From Candidatus Nitrosotenuis chungbukensis (lineage in GTDB: Archaea > Thermoproteota > Nitrososphaeria > Nitrososphaerales > Nitrosopumilaceae), in NCBI RefSeq assembly GCF_000685395.1, contig NZ_AVSQ01000009.1:1-64000 (forward strand): a DNA stretch of 64,000 bases, read 5' to 3'. The notes below the pieces were generated by a model. That model made no database searches, was not told the DNA's origin, and worked only from the letters and a program-made list of their open reading frames with translations. The position numbers were made by a program, and so were the translations under genes. Positions 16,525 to 25,871 of the stretch are shown here, piece after piece. How positions within the stretch are numbered: the first letter of the stretch is position 1; each line of letters starts with the position of its first letter.

Positions 16525-17496
16525 ATGAGGTTGCAAAGCGTAATTCTTGTTTTGGCTGTAATTGTTATGATGTTTGCTGTAAGCTCAGCCTGCACCATGC
16601 ATCTTGCATATGCAGAAGAAATTCCAAACTCCATAAAAAACAAGATCAGCTCTTGGGTTTCAAATCAGAGGGCAGACGATTTTTCTGATGCCATGACTAG
16701 TCTCAGCAATCTTGAAATTCTCAAAGCTAAGATCACATCAAAACAGAACATCTACTCCTTACCAAATTACGGCGAAACTACTTTCATCAAGATCTCAGGA
16801 AAGACGGGCGAACATGGTGAGGCAAAATACGTATCCCTTGCTGTAGTAGATCCAGACGGCGCAAAGTCAGAATATACCATTCCGGTGCTAGAGAGCGGGA
16901 CATATTACACGATGATTCCCTTAACGCATAACTCACCAAAGGGAACTTACACCATAACAGCACAGTATGAGGGAAAAAGGCTTCCAGAATCATACTTTTA
17001 TGTAGAGTATCCAAACGCGATAATCCCAAGCTGGGTCGCACGCGTTGCAAAATGGTGGCTTGAGGAAAAAATTACAGATGAGGATTTTCTTGCGGGAATT
17101 AGCTACCTAATTAACAACAAAATAATCAGGTTTGGTGCAGGCGATACAATTCAGGAATCTGCATTGAATGTAAGCGTGGACGGGCAAAAAGCAGTCAGAC
17201 GTGGAACCGCTCAAAATATTTCAGTCCACGTTACAGATGCAGGCAGCCCAGTGGATGGCGCAACCGTGTTTGTACGGGTGGAAGATTATGGTGAGGATGT
17301 TTTTGAAGAATTTAATGGGTTCACGGATTCCAGAGGAGAATACAGTGTTTCATGGGAGATCAGCGAGGACTTTCCAAATCTCAAAACCCTGCTAGTATAT
17401 GTAGATGTGACTGACGGACTGTCATCTATCACCAAGGTGTTTACATTTGAGGTGTATTGCCTATGCGGGGAGCCAAACTGCAAGTGTCGTACTTGA
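16525..17496 (+). CDS. Secreted Ig-like protein with W-x(n)-WW repeats
   Basis: From ATG 16525 (an in-frame GTG at 16516 is possible) the 323-residue product starts with a signal peptide ending near AYAEE. Residues about 30-65 (IPNSIKNKISSW...) and about 168-205 (IPSWVARVAKWWLEEK...) are two copies of a helical repeat also found in the 43276 gene. Between and after them are beta-sandwich regions, the last resembling a carboxypeptidase-regulatory or Ig-like domain (GATVFVRVEDYG). The tail is Cys-rich (CLCGEPNCKC). I expect a cell-surface role; function unknown. Confidence 0.8.
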   Translation: MRLQSVILVLAVIVMMFAVSSACTMHLAYAEEIPNSIKNKISSWVSNQRADDFSDAMTSLSNLEILKAKITSKQNIYSLPNYGETTFIKISGKTGEHGEAKYVSLAVVDPDGAKSEYTIPVLESGTYYTMIPLTHNSPKGTYTITAQYEGKRLPESYFYVEYPNAIIPSWVARVAKWWLEEKITDEDFLAGISYLINNKIIRFGAGDTIQESALNVSVDGQKAVRRGTAQNISVHVTDAGSPVDGATVFVRVEDYGEDVFEEFNGFTDSRGEYSVSWEISEDFPNLKTLLVYVDVTDGLSSITKVFTFEVYCLCGEPNCKCRT

Positions 17497-17502
17497 AAAT
17501 GA

Positions 17503-17577
17503 TGGGACCGGTGAGATTTGAACTCACGATCTCTAGCACCCCAGGCTAGCATCTTAACCAAGCTGGACTACGGCCCC
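17503..17577 (-). tRNA. tRNA-Pro (anticodon GGG)
   Basis: The 75-nt minus-strand segment folds as a cloverleaf. The acceptor GGGGCCG pairs with CGGTCCC and the discriminator is A. The anticodon stem CTAGC/GCTAG closes the loop CTGGGGT with anticodon GGG, and the T-arm is GTGAG/CTCAC with loop TTCAAAT. CCA is not encoded. No intron is present. The D-stem has one A-C mismatch. It lies 6 bp past the convergent secreted-protein gene. Confidence 0.95.
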
Positions 17578-17633
17578 TCAAAACTTGGAGCAAATTATGA
17601 AATTATAAATCGTAGGTTCGGCTAATAGAGATC

Positions 17634-17843
17634 ATGAAACTCTGCTCCATTTGTCACAAAATTTCTGCAACAGATGATGATCACCTTCACTGTAAAGAAA
17701 AGCTGAGAATTGAGCTGGAGGCAGAGGACTTTAAAAATAGCATTCCTGAAAAGCTAGACATTGCAAGAAACGCAGGCGATGTTCAAACAGACATCAAGGC
17801 ATTGCTTGGCCACATGTCAAGAGAAAAGAAGTCAGAATCATAG
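17634..17843 (+). CDS. Small protein with N-terminal zinc-knuckle-like motif
   Basis: The 69-residue product starts MKLCSICHK and has Cys4, Cys7, His17 or His19 and Cys20, a likely zinc site, followed by a charged helical tail. It ends with a six-base overlap into the convergent FAD oxidoreductase gene. It is one of several tiny Cys/His proteins in this window. Function unknown. Confidence 0.65.
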   Translation: MKLCSICHKISATDDDHLHCKEKLRIELEAEDFKNSIPEKLDIARNAGDVQTDIKALLGHMSREKKSES

Positions 17844-18977
17844 CCATTTTTCTAGTCGTTCTTTTTCGAATTGTTCCTTTTCTACCATGTGTTCAGTTGC
17901 CGGCTTGTCAAGTCGTGTTATTGGATTTGGCTCTGCAAACATGTCGACGTAAACATATCCGGCAGTCGTTCCCATCTCAACAAAACATCCTCCCCTTCCT
18001 TCGAAAATTGAATTTGTTTTTTCTTTCCTAATTTGAGAGATTATGTCTTGTGCAACTGCAACACCCTGGCCTTCTGCAAATATCCCAGCCTTTGGAACTG
18101 CAATTTTTTCTGTAGCCATCATGTTTGTGACATCACCAATGGCATAGACCTTATCGAATTGTGTCCTGCAGTCCCGCTTCACAGGGATGAACATCCCTTC
18201 TTGTGCGAGTCCGGTGTCATAGATTACTTGGGGTGCCTTGTGCGGAGGAACTGCAATCAGTAAATCAAAATTTGCAGTACTTTGATCTTCGAATTTTAAC
18301 GTGTTTTGCTCGACTGATATGATCTTGTGCGAGCCGTGAAACCTGATGTTTTCTGATTCTAATATGTCCAAGAGTTGTTTGCTTACCACTGGCCCTGCTG
18401 CGGGAAGTGTGATTGGGCCCAAACTGTAAAAATCAATCGAGATGTTTTTTCTAGTTCCAATCTCTTGCAGCATAGAATTGATTATCAGTGCAGCTTCAAA
18501 TGGAGCGGGAGGACACTTGTACGGCATCCCAGTGATTGCAAAGGCAATCTTGCCTGATTTTATATCAAGTATTTTTTGTCTGATCTTTGACACGTGTTCC
18601 AAATCATACAGGATCATTCCGTTTGCAGAAAGGCCTGGGATTTTTTCAGGCGCAAGTTCAACTCCTGCTGCAACAATCAGATAATCGTAGGAGAGTTCCT
18701 TTGTGGCTGTTTTTACTTTTTGTTGGCCTGTATCGATTAGTGTTACTTGCTCGTTTACAAAATCAATTCCTTTCTTCACTATTGTATTCAAAGGTCTTTT
18801 TGAGGTCTCGAATTTTCTTGTCCCCTTTATGATCCAAAGCTTGACTAGATCCATCATGAAATAGTCCTTCCTGTCGATGATGGTAATTTTTACATCGGAT
18901 GGAAGGTTTGCCCGCAGTTCGTTTGCGGCTGCAAGTCCGCCAAATCCTCCTCCGATAATGAGAATTTGTAATGCCAT
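17838..18977 (-). CDS. FAD-dependent pyridine nucleotide-disulfide oxidoreductase, SQR/NDH-2 type
   Basis: A 379-residue two-dinucleotide-binding-domain flavoprotein. The N-terminal FAD motif GGGFGGLAAANEL is at about 8-20, the second Rossmann region follows near 150, and the YAIGDVTNM FAD-ribityl motif is near 298-306. CPPAPFEAAL contains a Cys at the place where sulfide:quinone reductases have a redox Cys, but the full Cys set is not clear. It may be a type II NADH dehydrogenase or SQR-like enzyme. It starts one base after the SDR stop, forming a two-gene operon. Confidence 0.85.
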   Translation of the reverse strand: MALQILIIGGGFGGLAAANELRANLPSDVKITIIDRKDYFMMDLVKLWIIKGTRKFETSKRPLNTIVKKGIDFVNEQVTLIDTGQQKVKTATKELSYDYLIVAAGVELAPEKIPGLSANGMILYDLEHVSKIRQKILDIKSGKIAFAITGMPYKCPPAPFEAALIINSMLQEIGTRKNISIDFYSLGPITLPAAGPVVSKQLLDILESENIRFHGSHKIISVEQNTLKFEDQSTANFDLLIAVPPHKAPQVIYDTGLAQEGMFIPVKRDCRTQFDKVYAIGDVTNMMATEKIAVPKAGIFAEGQGVAVAQDIISQIRKEKTNSIFEGRGGCFVEMGTTAGYVYVDMFAEPNPITRLDKPATEHMVEKEQFEKERLEKWL

Positions 18978-18978
18978 T

Positions 18979-19719
18979 CTAGCGTTCTTGTGTCACGGGT
19001 CTGATCAGAATTTCATTTACGTTTACGTGGCTTGGGGCCTCTACTGCATACAGGATTGCATTTGCAATGTCTTCTCCTTGTAATGCCTCCATCTTTTTTG
19101 TAGACTCGACAAATGATTTGAGGTTGTCATCCGTTATGGTGTTTGTGAGCTCAGTTGCTACAACGCCTGGCTCAACGCATGTTACCCGTATTCCAGAGCG
19201 CTGGCTGAATTCTTGCCTGAGCCCTTCGCTTATGGCAGTTACTGCGTGCTTTGTTGCACAGTAGACGGTTCCTGAAGGAAACACGATTCTTCCTGCAACA
19301 GATGAAATGTTGACAATGTGTCCTGATTTTTTTGCATACATGTGCGGGATCACGGCAGCAGTGCAATAGAGCACGCCTTTTATGTTGACATCAATCATTT
19401 GATCCCATTCGTTTACTTTGAGATTTTTCATAAAACTCAATGGCATCAAGCCTGCGTTGTTTACTAGGATGTCTACCGTCCCCCATTTTTTGATCACCGC
19501 GTCAACAAACGAGTCACATTCTGATTTTTTTGTCACGTCAAGTTTTTGGACAAAGACCTCCCCCCCGTTTTTAGTAATTTGATCTTTCAGGGATTCCAAT
19601 TTATCGGTGCGCCTTGCACCAATTGCCACCTTTGCGCCAGCCTTTGATAGTGCCAGGGCAGTTACGTATCCAATTCCGCTACTTGCGCCGGTAACTATGG
19701 CAACTTTATCTTTTATCAT
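18979..19719 (-). CDS. Short-chain dehydrogenase (YdfG-like)
   Basis: From ATG 19719 the 246-residue protein starts MIKDKVAIVTGASSGIG, the standard SDR N-terminus. NNAG and the active-site YCATK are present, with Ser in NISSVAG upstream. The frame extends to 19761, but a minus-strand TATA-like CATAAAAC about 28 nt away supports the shorter start. The closest familiar type is YdfG, acting on 3-hydroxy acids such as serine or on malonic semialdehyde. It leads a two-gene unit with the flavoprotein. Confidence 0.87.
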   Translation of the reverse strand: MIKDKVAIVTGASSGIGYVTALALSKAGAKVAIGARRTDKLESLKDQITKNGGEVFVQKLDVTKKSECDSFVDAVIKKWGTVDILVNNAGLMPLSFMKNLKVNEWDQMIDVNIKGVLYCTAAVIPHMYAKKSGHIVNISSVAGRIVFPSGTVYCATKHAVTAISEGLRQEFSQRSGIRVTCVEPGVVATELTNTITDDNLKSFVESTKKMEALQGEDIANAILYAVEAPSHVNVNEILIRPVTQER

Positions 19720-19802
19720 TACATCCAGTTTGGTTCTGATCATTGTTTTATGTTTTTGCAAAAACTTTACGGTTTATTAGATGACAAAACCAAATGTAGC
19801 CA

Positions 19803-20021
19803 TTGAAGAAGGTCGATTGCTCATACTGTGGCAACGAAACAGAGTTACCGTTTGAATGCAATTACTGCAAAGATCCTTTCTGCTCTGAGCACAGGCTGCC
19901 AGAAGAACACAGGTGTGTCAAGCTGTCCCAGATCAGAGCAAAACGGTTTGGGCAAAAAAGCATAATCAGAGAGCAAAAGGGCGGAATTTTCAAAAAAATA
20001 TTTCGTAGACGGAAAAACTAG
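19803..20021 (+). CDS. AN1-type zinc-finger protein
   Basis: The 72-residue protein holds one AN1 finger with ligands C6, C9, C19, C22, C27, H30, H36 and C38, including the typical FCSEHRLPEEH segment. The basic tail (KKIFRRRKN) may contact nucleic acid or a ribosome. AN1 fingers in eukaryotes act in ubiquitin and stress pathways; the archaeal role is unknown. The start is a leaderless TTG, with TATA-like ggtttattag about 27 nt upstream. Stop codons overlap the convergent gene as CTAG. Confidence 0.88.
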   Translation: MKKVDCSYCGNETELPFECNYCKDPFCSEHRLPEEHRCVKLSQIRAKRFGQKSIIREQKGGIFKKIFRRRKN

Positions 20022-20293
20022 TACAGTGATCTGCCAGGCTTTAGTTTTGAGAGCCTTGCCTGATAGAACAATGCTGCAGCAAGTGCAAACAAGACAAGTG
20101 CTGTAAGCCAGTGTGCAGTAATCAAGGTCAGATAGGCAATTGCAAACCCAATAGAAAGTATTGCCTGGGATGTCAGCTTTATCCAGTTTTTGAGCTTGAT
20201 TGCCCTGCTTGCCATTTCTACAAGAAACAGTCCCGCAACTGGATAGATGGTAAGCAAGAGAAAGTCTACGACATCAATGTTGAGGTGAGACAT
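20018..20293 (-). CDS. Small membrane protein, unknown function
   Basis: The 91-residue product has three predicted membrane helices (about 9-29, 36-58 and 60-80) and a short basic tail. I do not recognise a family. It is encoded 35 bases downstream of the Gins51 gene on the same strand and may share its transcript. Its stop codon overlaps that of the AN1-finger gene. Confidence 0.65.
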   Translation of the reverse strand: MSHLNIDVVDFLLLTIYPVAGLFLVEMASRAIKLKNWIKLTSQAILSIGFAIAYLTLITAHWLTALVLFALAAALFYQARLSKLKPGRSLY

Positions 20294-20328
20294 CTTTGAT
20301 TATTGTTTTGGCAGGTCAGTATAATTAT

Positions 20329-20886
20329 CTAGTCTTCCAAATGCAGCTTAATTGAAATGTTTTTGGCAATCAAGGCCTGAGCGTTCTCGTTTGGGATTGT
20401 CGCAATATCTTCTGTCTTAAATGGCCCATATTTTGTAAAATCAGCACCTACAAACTGATCAAAGTCTTGTAGGAACCTAACCGTAATTGGTTTTGTCTTG
20501 TGTTTTTTCGATACGGATTCTAGGACCTTGGTTCTTCCATTCAGGGTTGCAGAGAGAATCATTTCCTTTCTTTCGCGAATGTCCTGCTGGGATTCCAAGA
20601 TGAATTTTTCTGCATCAAGAAGATTTGTAAAGTCAAGATCTTTCTGCTCTATTACCTTTTCAATCCTAGTCTTCAACAGAAGCGTCGTGATTTGAGTTAT
20701 CATCTCGACAAGCTTATTTTTTATCTTGTTCTCGATCCCGTCATACCCCTCACTTTTTAGCTTCCCGACATAATCTGAAATCGAAGCATAAAGCTCTGGA
20801 TCCAGTTCCTGTACCGAATCATTCTCCACCTCTCTAAGTAGAACACTATACAACGAGTTTACATCTATTTTTTTTGCTTCTGACAT
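20329..20886 (-). CDS. gins51: GINS complex subunit Gins51 (Gins15)
   Basis: A 185-residue protein with a large helical A domain (about 1-125) followed by a small beta B domain (about 132-183). The order A then B is that of Gins51, the Sld5/Psf1-like subunit. The B domain has KPITVRFLQDFDQFVG, the YGPFKTEDIATIP turn and NAQALIAKN, characteristic of GINS. The complex joins MCM and the Cdc45/RecJ-like protein in the replicative helicase. It is one of four replication genes in this window. Confidence 0.87.
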   Translation of the reverse strand: MSEAKKIDVNSLYSVLLREVENDSVQELDPELYASISDYVGKLKSEGYDGIENKIKNKLVEMITQITTLLLKTRIEKVIEQKDLDFTNLLDAEKFILESQQDIRERKEMILSATLNGRTKVLESVSKKHKTKPITVRFLQDFDQFVGADFTKYGPFKTEDIATIPNENAQALIAKNISIKLHLED

Positions 20887-20942
20887 TACGCACCTGAATC
20901 CTTAAATGGTAGATTCCTTCGTGTAAAATTGAAGAGAGTAAA

Positions 20943-22403
20943 TTGCCATATAAAGTAACTCACGGTGAAGCAACGCAGATAAAATATTCCTCCGACGAGG
21001 TTTTCGCAAAGATAAAGCACGAGAACATCAGATTTATCGATTTACAGTTTTCTAGTCTGCTTGGCAGATTCCACCACACCACAATATCTGCCGATACTTT
21101 TACTCCCGAACAAATGCAGGACGGGCTTCCAAAGCTTGACGGATCCTCAATTGTCGGATTTACCAGCGTGGACGACTCCGATCTGGTCTTAAAGCCGGAT
21201 CCAAACACATTTGCAATAATCCCGTGGATTACTGAGAAAAAAACGGCCAGACTGCTCTGCGACATTTACTGGGGTCGTGGAAGGGGAAGGCTAGAACGTG
21301 ACCCGAGAGGAATTGCACAAAAGGCCGAAGAGTATCTAAAAACACAGGGCTTTGATTTCAGCTATTGGGGTCCTGAGGTAGAATTCTTTGTTTTTGACAA
21401 GGTTCACTGGGATGTTCTGACTCCATACAAGGGCCAGTCATATTCTATAGAATCAAAAGAAGCTCCATGGAGTCAGGAAGGAACGGGTTACCCGATGGGG
21501 CTGCAAGAAGGATACTATCCAAGTACGCCATCTGATACATTGACCTCGTTTAGAAATGAATGTGTGGATGTTCTGAATGAGTATTTTGGAATTTTGTGCG
21601 ACAATCATCACCACGAGGTTGCTACTGCTGGTCAGTGTGAAATTGACATCAAATATGATTATTTGACTAATGCCGCAGACGGTGCACAGACATACAAGTT
21701 TGCCATTAGAAACATTGCTCAGAAGTTTGGCAAGGTTGCAACAATGATGCCAAAGCCGATTTCCATGGATGCCGGCTCTGGCATGCACACAAACGTCAGT
21801 CTATGGAAGAATAAGAAGAATGTATTTTATGACAAGGATGAAAAAGACGAGATCAGTCAAACTGGGAGATACTTTTGCGGTGGAGTTTTATCTCATGCAA
21901 GGGCATTATGTGCAATTACAAACCCAACTACAAACTCCTATCACAGGCTAGTTCCCGGATATGAGGCGCCAGTGTACATTGCATGGAGTCCTAGCAACAG
22001 GTCTGCTGCAATCAGAGTTCCACAACACTTTACTGGAGAAAAATACGCGTATCTTAAAAGATTTGAATACAGAGCGCCAGATCCTTCCGCAAACCCCTAC
22101 CTGGTATTTGCAGCTGTATTATCAGCAGGTCTTGACGGAATAAAGAAAAAGACAGAGCCAGGCGATCCAGTTCTAGAAGACATTTACAAGATGTCAAAAG
22201 AAGAGCGTGCAAAACGTGGAATAAAGACGGTTCCGGCTAACTTGGGCGAGGCATTAGACGAACTGGAAAGCGACCGCAAGTTCCTCAACCCAATTTTCAC
22301 AAACGATGTGATTGACAAAATAATAGAATTAGAAAGAAAGGATCATCGCGAGATTTCGATAAGACCTCATCCGCACGAGTTCTACCTTTACTTTGATGTC
22401 TAA
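20943..22403 (+). CDS. glnA: Glutamine synthetase, type I
   Basis: The 486-residue enzyme condenses glutamate and ammonium with ATP. DGSSIVGFTSVDDSDL near 65-80, YWGPEVEFFVFD near 139-150, MDAGSGMHTNVSLW near 275-288 and NRSAAIRVP near 352-360 are GS signatures. The Tyr adenylylation motif NLYDLPPEE is not present, so covalent control of the bacterial kind is unlikely. It starts at a TTG. In an ammonia oxidiser this would be the main ammonium assimilation step. Stop codons overlap the convergent gene as CTAA. Confidence 0.96.
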   Translation: MPYKVTHGEATQIKYSSDEVFAKIKHENIRFIDLQFSSLLGRFHHTTISADTFTPEQMQDGLPKLDGSSIVGFTSVDDSDLVLKPDPNTFAIIPWITEKKTARLLCDIYWGRGRGRLERDPRGIAQKAEEYLKTQGFDFSYWGPEVEFFVFDKVHWDVLTPYKGQSYSIESKEAPWSQEGTGYPMGLQEGYYPSTPSDTLTSFRNECVDVLNEYFGILCDNHHHEVATAGQCEIDIKYDYLTNAADGAQTYKFAIRNIAQKFGKVATMMPKPISMDAGSGMHTNVSLWKNKKNVFYDKDEKDEISQTGRYFCGGVLSHARALCAITNPTTNSYHRLVPGYEAPVYIAWSPSNRSAAIRVPQHFTGEKYAYLKRFEYRAPDPSANPYLVFAAVLSAGLDGIKKKTEPGDPVLEDIYKMSKEERAKRGIKTVPANLGEALDELESDRKFLNPIFTNDVIDKIIELERKDHREISIRPHPHEFYLYFDV

Positions 22404-22681
22404 AATATCGATCTTCCAGTAAACTGCAAAACATAAGTAAGCGATATTGCAACTAGGCCAAACCCAATTCCAATATAGATTCCGCGTCTTTTCTCTGAGG
22501 TTGCTGCCTTGTACACCAAGATTGTCCCTGCCAGACCGACAAACAGTATCGTCACTCCAAGAACCGTATAGTCAAGTGTACCACCCTGGATAAACGGGTA
22601 AAATATGCCAGAAAGCAATGCCAAAAATCCTATCAGATACGCGTACTTGACGCTGGTAATTACCTTAGTTGCGGTACTCAA
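22400..22681 (-). CDS. Small membrane protein, unknown function
   Basis: The product has 93 residues and three predicted membrane helices (about 12-33, 40-58 and 68-87) linked by short loops, with EKRR on one loop. It overlaps the glnA stop by four bases. No family recognised, and no ammonium-transporter or PII feature is visible despite the glnA context. Confidence 0.65.
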   Translation of the reverse strand: MSTATKVITSVKYAYLIGFLALLSGIFYPFIQGGTLDYTVLGVTILFVGLAGTILVYKAATSEKRRGIYIGIGFGLVAISLTYVLQFTGRSIF

Positions 22682-22743
22682 TGATTTTTTCTAAAGAATG
22701 TTGGCAAATAAACGTTTGAGGATATGGTTTGTAATTTGTATAA

Positions 22744-24450
22744 CTACATCATTCCTTCCATGCCTTCCATACCAGGCATGCCGCCCATGCCACCCATTCC
22801 TGGCATGCCGCCCATGCCACCCATTCCTGGCATGCCGCCTTCTCCCCCTGGCGGTCCTGCGGACTTGGCAATTGCAATTACATCATCAATTCTAAGAAGC
22901 ATACATGCGGCCTCGGTTGCTGAAGACACGATTTGATTCTTTACTGCTAGCGGTTCGATTATTTCGCTTGTTTTCATGTTGCCTACCTTGCCCTTCATGA
23001 CGTCAATGCCGGTCCATTTTTCTCCCTTGAGCTGTTTTGAGCGCAAGTTAGTCAGCGTGTCAATGGGATCCATCCCGGCATTCTCAGAAAGCGTCAATGG
23101 GATTATTTCAAGCGAGTCTGCAAATTTTTCCACTGCAAGCTGCTCTCGGCCTTCAAGTGATTTTGCCCAAGATCTAATCTTTGTTGCAGCAAATGTTTCT
23201 GGAGCCCCGCCGCCTGCTACAATTGCCGGGTTTTCCATCACATCCTTTACTACCATTATTGCATCGTGAACTGATCTTTCAACCTCGTCAACTACCCTTT
23301 GTGAGCCGCCCCTTAACAGAAGTGTTACGGCCTTTGGATTCTTGCATCCTTCGACAAAGACCCATCTGTCTTCTTCAATTTTTCTTTCTTCCACTAGTTG
23401 TGCAGATCCGAGATCCTTTTCAAATAGGTCATCAAGGTTAGTAACTATTCTAGCACTGGTCGCTTTTGCAAGCTTTGTCAGGTCGCTTTCTTTTACTCTT
23501 CTTACTGCCAAGATCCCTGCTCGAGCCAGGTAGTGCTGCGCCATGTCATCGATTCCTTTTTGACACAGCAAGACGTTTGCGCCAGATGCGATAACCTTGT
23601 CCACCATGTTTTTGATCATTCTGTTTTCTTCATCTAGGAATGTCTTCATTTGTTGTGGATTTGAGATATTGATTTTAGCGTCAAATTCAGTTTTGTCAAT
23701 TTCAAGCGCAGAGTTGATTAGTGCAATTTTTGCATCGGTGATCTTTTTTGGCATCCCGCTGTGTATTACTTCCTTGTCCAAGACTATGCCCTCAATTAGA
23801 ACGGAATCCTTCATAGATCCTCCTGCCTTCTTTTCTACTTTGACGTCATCTTGGTCAATTACGAATTTGTTGTTGTCTTTTTCTGCTACAGATATTACTG
23901 CCTTTACAATAAGATCTGCCAGATAATCGGAATCCTTTCTCACGATTTTTGTCTGCATCGAGGTTCTTGCAATTTTTGTTAAAATTGATTTGTCGTTTGC
24001 GGTAACTTCTTCTGCGATTTCTTTTAGATATTGTAATGCTTTTCTTGATGCCTTTTTGTAGCCGTCAACTATGACTGTCGGGTGAACGTTCTGGGCTAGC
24101 AGTGATTCTGCGTTTTCCAACAGTGCGCCTGCCAAGACAACTGCAGATGTGGTTCCATCCCCTACTTCGGAGTCAGTTGTCTTTGAAATTTCAACTAGCA
24201 TTTTTGCTGCAGGGTGCTGGACGTCAATTTCTTTTAGAATTGTGGCACCGTCGTTTGTTATTGTAACGTCGCCTAAGGCATCAACTAGCATTTTGTCCAT
24301 TCCCCTTGGACCTAGGCTGCTACGGACTATTTCGGCAATAATTTTAGCTGCCTGAATGTTGTTTTTCTGGGCTTCGCGGCCTTTGCTTTCAGACGAGCCT
24401 TCTTTTAGTAAGATAACTGGTAAACTTCCCCTCTGGGTTTGCATACTCAT
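22744..24450 (-). CDS. thsA: Thermosome subunit (group II chaperonin)
   Basis: From ATG 24450 the protein has 568 residues. [28 protein letters not shown] and [16 protein letters not shown] are the ATP-binding signatures, and the tail is a Met/Gly-rich repeat (GGMPGMGGM). It folds proteins in a double ring with a built-in lid. A minus-strand TATA box TATAAAAG at 24475-24482 is 28 nt from this ATG; a TTG at 24459 and an ATG at 24444 are alternatives. Other chaperonin subunits may lie elsewhere. Confidence 0.96.
   Translation of the reverse strand: MSMQTQRGSLPVILLKEGSSESKGREAQKNNIQAAKIIAEIVRSSLGPRGMDKMLVDALGDVTITNDGATILKEIDVQHPAAKMLVEISKTTDSEVGDGTTSAVVLAGALLENAESLLAQNVHPTVIVDGYKKASRKALQYLKEIAEEVTANDKSILTKIARTSMQTKIVRKDSDYLADLIVKAVISVAEKDNNKFVIDQDDVKVEKKAGGSMKDSVLIEGIVLDKEVIHSGMPKKITDAKIALINSALEIDKTEFDAKINISNPQQMKTFLDEENRMIKNMVDKVIASGANVLLCQKGIDDMAQHYLARAGILAVRRVKESDLTKLAKATSARIVTNLDDLFEKDLGSAQLVEERKIEEDRWVFVEGCKNPKAVTLLLRGGSQRVVDEVERSVHDAIMVVKDVMENPAIVAGGGAPETFAATKIRSWAKSLEGREQLAVEKFADSLEIIPLTLSENAGMDPIDTLTNLRSKQLKGEKWTGIDVMKGKVGNMKTSEIIEPLAVKNQIVSSATEAACMLLRIDDVIAIAKSAGPPGGEGGMPGMGGMGGMPGMGGMGGMPGMEGMEGMM
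22775..22839 (-). repeat. 27-bp tandem repeat encoding the thermosome GGM tail
   Basis: Two complete 27-bp units (22775-22801 and 22802-22828) and an 11-base partial third unit encode the Gly-Met-Pro repeats of the chaperonin C-terminus. Identity between the units is complete, suggesting recent copy-number change by slippage. It is coding sequence, not a CRISPR array. Confidence 0.85.
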
Positions 24451-24474
24451 AACGATCAAGATTTTATTTTTCCC

Positions 24475-24482
24475 CTTTTATA
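24475..24482 (-). promoter_or_regulatory. TATA box of the thermosome gene
   Basis: TATAAAAG on the minus strand, followed by GGGG, lies 28 nt upstream of ATG 24450. It is the clearest TATA box in the window and is used here to choose the start codon. The divergent glyA gene has its own tttttaaatt at 24516-24525, 27 nt before its ATG. Confidence 0.75.
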
Positions 24483-24546
24483 CTTTGTTTGTTTTTTGAA
24501 ATTACAAAATCGGTGTTTTTAAATTGGGAAAACAAGCCGCTACAAC

Positions 24547-25869
24547 ATGGCAAAGACCTCAAATCGAGACTCGTACAAGAAAATTCTATCGAGCCTTCAG
24601 ACTCACAACAAGTGGTTTGAGAACTCTATACCGCTAATAGCAAGTGAAAATATTCCAAGCCCAGCCGTAAAAGAGGCGCTGCTTTCAGACTTTGGAAACA
24701 GATATGCAGAAGGCTGGCCCGGCGAGCGCGTTTATGCAGGCTGCATCTACATTGACGAGGTCGAATTTGAGTGCATGGCACTTGCAAAAAAACTCTTCAA
24801 GGCAGAGTTTGCTGACGTAAGACCAATTTCTGGCGTTGTGGCAAACCTTGCAATTTATTCTGCTTTTACCAATCCTGGAGACATCATGATTGCACCGTCA
24901 ATTCCTGCAGGCGGCCACATTTCCCATGGCAAAAAGGAGCATTCTGGAACTGCAGGACTGGTACACGGACTTGATGTTGAATTCTATCCATTTGATGCCG
25001 AAGAAATGACTATCGATGTAGATAAAACCAAAGACAAAATTGAAGAGCTCAAAAAGGCAGGAAGGCTTCCCAAGATGGCAATGTTTGGAGGCTCGTTGTT
25101 TCTGTTTCCACATCCAGTAAAGGAGCTTGCCGATTTTATGAAAAGCCATAATATTTACATCAATTATGACGCGGCACACGTAGCAGGTCTGATTGCAGGA
25201 GGCCGGTTCCAAGATCCTCTAAGGGAGGGGGCAGACAGCATGACAATGAGTACGCACAAGACCCTGTTTGGCCCTCAGGGAGGCCTAGTCCTGGCATCTG
25301 CACAATACGGCGAGGCAATAAAAAAGGCAACGTTTCCTGGTCTTACGAGCAGCCATCACATTCATCACATGGCGGCAAAGGCAATCACCTTTACAGAAGC
25401 ATTAGAGTTTGGCAAGGATTATGCAAAACAGGTGATAAAGAATGCAAAAATATTGGCAGAGGCTTTGAGCGAAAATGGGTTCAAGGTTTTGGGAGAAAGA
25501 CGCGGGTTCACGGAATCTCACCAGATTGCAGTAAACGTTCTTGATTACAGTGATGGTGGAAAGGTAGAGGCAGACTTGGAAAAGGCAAACATTATCGTAA
25601 ACAGGCAGCTGATCCCAGGCGACATCAAGGCAGGAAGAAACTATTTCCATCCAGGCGGAATCAGGCTAGGCGTTGCAGAGATAACAAGGCTTGGCATGAA
25701 GGGATCCGAAATGAAAGAGATTGCGTCATTTATCAAAAAAATTGTAATTGACAAAAAGGATCCAAAGAAAATGATATCAACTATCAAGAAATTCAGAAAG
25801 GACTATCAAAAGGTGCATTACTGCTTTGACAACAAGCTTGGCGCCTACGAATACGTAAAGCTCAGATAG
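24547..25869 (+). CDS. glyA: Serine hydroxymethyltransferase
   Basis: The 440-residue PLP enzyme interconverts serine and glycine with a folate- or pterin-type C1 carrier. IPLIASENIPSPAVKEAL near 27-44, DAAHVAGLIAGG near 208-219 and the PLP lysine in STHKTLFGPQGG near 234-245 are diagnostic. It is slightly longer than bacterial GlyA and of archaeal type. A TATA-like element lies 27 nt before the ATG, divergent from the thermosome promoter. It ends two bases from the convergent PolD gene. Confidence 0.94.
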   Translation: MAKTSNRDSYKKILSSLQTHNKWFENSIPLIASENIPSPAVKEALLSDFGNRYAEGWPGERVYAGCIYIDEVEFECMALAKKLFKAEFADVRPISGVVANLAIYSAFTNPGDIMIAPSIPAGGHISHGKKEHSGTAGLVHGLDVEFYPFDAEEMTIDVDKTKDKIEELKKAGRLPKMAMFGGSLFLFPHPVKELADFMKSHNIYINYDAAHVAGLIAGGRFQDPLREGADSMTMSTHKTLFGPQGGLVLASAQYGEAIKKATFPGLTSSHHIHHMAAKAITFTEALEFGKDYAKQVIKNAKILAEALSENGFKVLGERRGFTESHQIAVNVLDYSDGGKVEADLEKANIIVNRQLIPGDIKAGRNYFHPGGIRLGVAEITRLGMKGSEMKEIASFIKKIVIDKKDPKKMISTIKKFRKDYQKVHYCFDNKLGAYEYVKLR

Positions 25870-25871
25870 AA

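Noticed and set aside
22775-22839. Tandem repeat considered as a CRISPR array
   Set aside because: Units are contiguous with no spacers and encode the chaperonin tail.
22724-22936. Pro/Met-rich open frame opposite the thermosome tail
   Set aside because: It is the antisense reading of the GGM tandem repeat; the thermosome frame explains the sequence.
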